The position numbers and the translations under genes were made by a program. Shown in pieces: positions 61,118 through 64,000 of a stretch of DNA of 64,000 nucleotides. How positions within the stretch are numbered: position 1 is the first letter of the stretch; the number at the start of each line of letters is the position of its first letter. The stretch is from Paraburkholderia acidipaludis NBRC 101816 (lineage in GTDB: Bacteria > Pseudomonadota > Gammaproteobacteria > Burkholderiales > Burkholderiaceae): positions 1-64,000 of the forward strand of contig NZ_BAXZ01000005.1 of assembly GCF_000684975.1 (NCBI RefSeq). Reading direction: 5' to 3'. Under the pieces are notes generated by a model that saw nothing but the letters and a program-made list of their open reading frames with translations, was not told the origin of the DNA and ran no database searches.

Positions 61118-62773
61118 ATGAAACGACCGCCGTCTGCCGCCTTCGACTCTCTGGACACCTTGCGCCGCGACGCCGGCGATTACGGCAACCACGCGATCGA
61201 CGAATACCGCGCCGGCCGCCTCACGCGCCGCGAACTGCTGCGCTACGCGGGCGTGCTGGGCCTGACGGGCCTCGTGGCCACGCTCGCACCGCGCACGGCG
61301 CGCGCCGCGCAACAGCCGACCGACCAGACCCTCCGCGTGGCCCATCTGATGCCGGCGGGCGCCGTCGATCCGCTCACCGTTACCGACGCCGGCGGCCTCT
61401 GTCTGCTCAACCAGACCGGCGAGTTCCTGCTGAACGACGACGCCAACGACCGGCTTCAGGCCGCTTTGGCGCTCTCCTGGCAGCCGAACGACAAGGCGGA
61501 CATCTGGACTTTCAAGCTGCGCCCGAACGTGAAATTCCACGACGGCCAGCCGTTCGGCGCCAGGGACGTGGTGGCGACGTTCGACCGTCTCGCCGATCCG
61601 GCCAGCGGCTCGGCCGCACTATCGGTGCTGAAGGGCGTGCTCTCGAAGGGCGGCGCGAAAGCGCTCGACGACCACACGGTCCAGTTTCATCTCGACGCGC
61701 CGAACGGCAACTTCCCCTACTACGTCTCCTCCGACAACTACAACGCCGTGATGCTGCCCGCGAATTACGCGGGCAACTACGAGAAGAGCTTCATCGGCAC
61801 GGGGCCGTTCAAGCTCGAGCACTACCTGCCGCGGCAAGGCGCGAGTTTCGTACGCAATCCCGACTATTGGGGCGAAAAGGCGCTGCCCGCGCGCGTGCAG
61901 TTCGCGTTCTACGCCGACGAGCCGGCCCAGATCCTCGCCCTGCAAGGCCAGCAGGCCGACGTCATGGGCACGTTCACCGTGCAGGGTGGTTTCGGCATCC
62001 TGAACAATCCCGACTTCAAGGTGATCGGCGTGCGCTCCAGCGCGCACCGCCAGATCCACATGCGCAACGACGTGCCCACCTTCCGCGACAAGCGCGTGCG
62101 CCAGGCGCTGGCCCTCGCGCTCGACCGCGACGTGATGGTGCGCGGGCTCTTCAAGGGCCGCGCGGTGGCCGGCAACGACAGCCCGTTCGCGCCGGTATTT
62201 CCGTCGACGGCGGCCAGCATGCCGCAGCGTGCGCTGAATGTCGCGAAGGCACGCGAATTGCTCGCGCAGGCCGGCATGGCGAACGGCTTCGACGTGACGC
62301 TGACCACCGAGAAGTACATGGAGATTCCCGACCTGGCCGTGGTGGTGCAGAACGCGGCGAAAGCGATCGGCGTGCGCGTCGCGCTGAAGGTCGAGAGCCA
62401 GGGCCAGTACTACGGTGCAGGCACGTTCGGCAAATCGGACTGGCTGGACTCGCCGCTCGGCATCACCGACTACGGTCATCGCGGCGTGCCGAACGTGTTC
62501 CTCAACGCGCCGCTCACGAGCGGCGGCACGTGGAATGCTGCGCACTTTCGCAACGCGCAGTACGACAAGCTCGTTGCCGACTTCGTCGCGACGCTCGACG
62601 TCGCGGCGCAGAAAAAGGTCGCGGCGCAGATCGAAACGCTATTGCTCGAGGAGACGCCCGTGATCATCCCGTACTTCTACGACCAGCTGATCGCGCAGCG
62701 CACCGCGCTGCAAGGCATGCGCTTCACGGCGCTCGCGCAGCTCTACTTCGACCGCGCCACGCTCGCCGCCTGA
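61118..62773 (+). CDS. ABC transporter substrate-binding protein (family 5)
   Basis: Periplasmic binding protein of the peptide/nickel (DppA/OppA) family. The ATG at 61118 gives 551 residues. A twin-arginine-type signal LTRRELLRYAGVLGLTGL (about 35-52) with an unusually long N-region precedes the mature protein (about from AAQQPTDQTLRVAHLMP). FKLRPNVKFHDGQPFGARDVVATFDRL and RQALALALDRDVMVRGLFKGRAV are family hallmarks. An upstream frame continues from the cupin region and is rejected. The substrate is unknown: oligopeptide, opine or metal chelate. Confidence 0.85.
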   Translation: MKRPPSAAFDSLDTLRRDAGDYGNHAIDEYRAGRLTRRELLRYAGVLGLTGLVATLAPRTARAAQQPTDQTLRVAHLMPAGAVDPLTVTDAGGLCLLNQTGEFLLNDDANDRLQAALALSWQPNDKADIWTFKLRPNVKFHDGQPFGARDVVATFDRLADPASGSAALSVLKGVLSKGGAKALDDHTVQFHLDAPNGNFPYYVSSDNYNAVMLPANYAGNYEKSFIGTGPFKLEHYLPRQGASFVRNPDYWGEKALPARVQFAFYADEPAQILALQGQQADVMGTFTVQGGFGILNNPDFKVIGVRSSAHRQIHMRNDVPTFRDKRVRQALALALDRDVMVRGLFKGRAVAGNDSPFAPVFPSTAASMPQRALNVAKARELLAQAGMANGFDVTLTTEKYMEIPDLAVVVQNAAKAIGVRVALKVESQGQYYGAGTFGKSDWLDSPLGITDYGHRGVPNVFLNAPLTSGGTWNAAHFRNAQYDKLVADFVATLDVAAQKKVAAQIETLLLEETPVIIPYFYDQLIAQRTALQGMRFTALAQLYFDRATLAA

Positions 62774-62841
62774 ATTTGGCCAATGGAATCTGGCCACATG
62801 ATTCGCCCACGGCGCCTCGCGCCGACCGCATCTGGAGTCCG

Positions 62842-63873
62842 ATGGCTACGCAGTTGACGAGTCCGCCCCGATCGCCTCGTTCGCCGCTCACGGCGACCCG
62901 CGCCTCGCGCGCCACGGGCGCGCTGCGCTTTTTCGCGCGCCGCGCGGGCTGGGCGATCTTTACGCTGTGGCTGCTTTCCGTCCTGGTGTTCGCGGGCGGC
63001 CAGCTGCTGCCCGGCGACATCGGCCGCGCGATACTTGGACCGCTCGCCGACGCGCGCGCCGTCGCGGCCCTCGATCATCAGCTCGGCGCGGATCGCCCCG
63101 CGATCGAGCAGTACCTCGTCTGGATTGCGCACGCGCTGCGCGGCGACTTCGGCATGTCGTGGAGCTACCGCCAGCCGGTCGCGCCGTTCGTGGGCGCGGC
63201 GCTGTTGCAGTCGGCAAAGCTCGGCCTCTTCGCGTTCGTCGTGGTCGTGCCGCTCGGCATCGGCGGCGGCGTCTGGGCCGCGCTGCACGCGGGCCGCTGG
63301 CTCGACCGCGCGATCAGCACGCTTGGCCTGTGTGCGAGCGCCGTGCCCGAATTCGTTTCGGCGATCGTGCTGATCCTCGTGTTCGGCGTATGGCTGCGCT
63401 GGCTGCCTATCGAAGCCGTGGCGCCGCCCGGCGCCGGCGTGCTCGAAGCGCTGCGGCATCTGCTGCTGCCGGTGCTGCCGCTGGTCTTCGTCTTCTTCGG
63501 CTATCTCGCGCGCATGACGCGCGCGGGCATGCTGGGCGCACTCGACGCCGACTACACACGCACCGCGATCCTCAAAGGCCTGCCCCGCCGTGTCGTGATC
63601 ATGCGGCATGTGCTGCGCAACGCCCTTCTGCCCACCGTCACCGTCGCGGCGACGCAGCTCGGCTATCTGATCGGCGGGCTCGTCGTCGTGGAAACGCTGT
63701 TCCGCTATCCCGGCATCGGCTCGCTGATCTACAACGCCGCGAGAGCGAAGGATTTTCCGCTGCTGGAAGCCGGCGTGCTGGCCATCGGCGCGGTCTACAC
63801 GCTCGCCAACCTCGGCGCCGATGCGCTGCACGCGCTGCTCGATCCGCGACTGCGCACGACAGGACACGCATGA
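62842..63873 (+). CDS. ABC transporter permease (DppB type)
   Basis: 343 residues; the first 25 (TSPPRSPRSPLTATRASRATG) are a hydrophilic tail, then six membrane segments. The EAA loop is EALDADYTRTAILKGLPRRVVIMRHVLRNALLP and the last segment is GYLIGGLVVVETLFRYPGIGSLI. Works with the binding protein at 61118 and the next permease. The next gene begins with an ATGA overlap. Confidence 0.87.
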   Translation: MATQLTSPPRSPRSPLTATRASRATGALRFFARRAGWAIFTLWLLSVLVFAGGQLLPGDIGRAILGPLADARAVAALDHQLGADRPAIEQYLVWIAHALRGDFGMSWSYRQPVAPFVGAALLQSAKLGLFAFVVVVPLGIGGGVWAALHAGRWLDRAISTLGLCASAVPEFVSAIVLILVFGVWLRWLPIEAVAPPGAGVLEALRHLLLPVLPLVFVFFGYLARMTRAGMLGALDADYTRTAILKGLPRRVVIMRHVLRNALLPTVTVAATQLGYLIGGLVVVETLFRYPGIGSLIYNAARAKDFPLLEAGVLAIGAVYTLANLGADALHALLDPRLRTTGHA

Positions 63874-64000
63874 ACGACACCGTCACCGAACCCTCGCTCG
63901 CGCCGCCCGATCACGCCGCCGGACGCTTCGGTCTCCTGCGCGAGTTGCTGCGCTCCCCGGCGTTCGTCGCGGGCACGCTGATCGTGCTGGGATGGATCGC
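63870..64000 (+). CDS. ABC transporter permease (DppC type), partial
   Basis: Starts with ATG at 63870 overlapping the previous stop by 4 nt (ATGA) and runs off the window. The first 43 residues are visible: a hydrophilic start (MNDTVTEPSLAPPDHAAGRF) and then LRSPAFVAGTLIVLGWI, the beginning of the first membrane segment, typical of the second permease in such operons. Confidence 0.8.
   Translation, partial: MNDTVTEPSLAPPDHAAGRFGLLRELLRSPAFVAGTLIVLGWI

Overview
The window is one piece of high-GC core chromosome from a beta-proteobacterium of the Burkholderia/Paraburkholderia type. The evidence is the very high GC3 coding style, the neighbourhoods (clpS-clpA next to a CspA-type cold-shock gene, icd, an RluE-type synthase and a DUF192 gene; ileS-lspA-coaBC-dut; rpmB-rpmG; nadB facing nadC-nadA; livHMGF) and close family resemblance of most proteins. 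About 60 protein genes, two tRNAs (Gly-CCC, Leu-CAA) and many intrinsic terminators can be supported. No IS element, prophage, integrase or CRISPR array was seen.

Layout. 1-8.1 kb: lytic transglycosylase, a candidate small RNA, a UbiD-family decarboxylase, succinate-semialdehyde dehydrogenase, LysE exporter, small exported and hypothetical proteins, EthD-like and YggT proteins. 8.1-11.4 kb: a lower-GC accessory block ending at tRNA-Gly, with a decayed HTH antitoxin remnant, a polytopic membrane protein, an immunity-like small protein, a secreted beta-type protein and a one-TM protein. 11.4-19.8 kb: trmB, uppP, a DUF1439 lipoprotein, a YkgJ-type protein, hemN, tRNA-Leu, poxB and an RsuA-type pseudouridine synthase. 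19.8-24 kb: a sugar-epimerase-like SDR, a 2Fe-2S flavin reductase, and an acetylornithine aminotransferase preceded by what looks like an arginine attenuator, then a GNAT. 24-28.3 kb: the livHMGF importer (no binding protein in the window) and an unrecognised gene just upstream. 28.8-32 kb: ispH-fkpB, radC, rpmB-rpmG. 32-36 kb: the whole de novo quinolinate pathway (nadB, nadC, nadA). 36-47 kb: fatty-acid desaturase, rsmB-purN, ribF, ileS-lspA, coaBC, a luciferase-like oxidoreductase and dut. 47-56 kb: an amino-acid permease, clpS-clpA, a cold-shock gene, a multicopper oxidase with a Cys-rich partner, and icd. 56-64 kb: RluE-type synthase, small exported protein, DUF192 protein, a stand-alone EF-G, a cupin, and the start of a peptide/nickel-type ABC importer that runs off the right edge.

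The most interesting point is at 22,044-22,290, ahead of the acetylornithine aminotransferase. A promoter places the transcript start at the AUG of a 15-codon ORF with four consecutive Arg codons. It is followed by a segment that can pair with the left arm of a strong intrinsic terminator, and then by the gene. This is the logic of ribosome-mediated transcription attenuation responding to arginine. Other points are a strongly promoted, structured antisense-strand RNA at 1,409-1,566, a perfect 16-bp palindrome between icd and the RluE-type gene, an uncharacterised transcription unit in front of livH, and the orphan immunity-like block beside tRNA-Gly.
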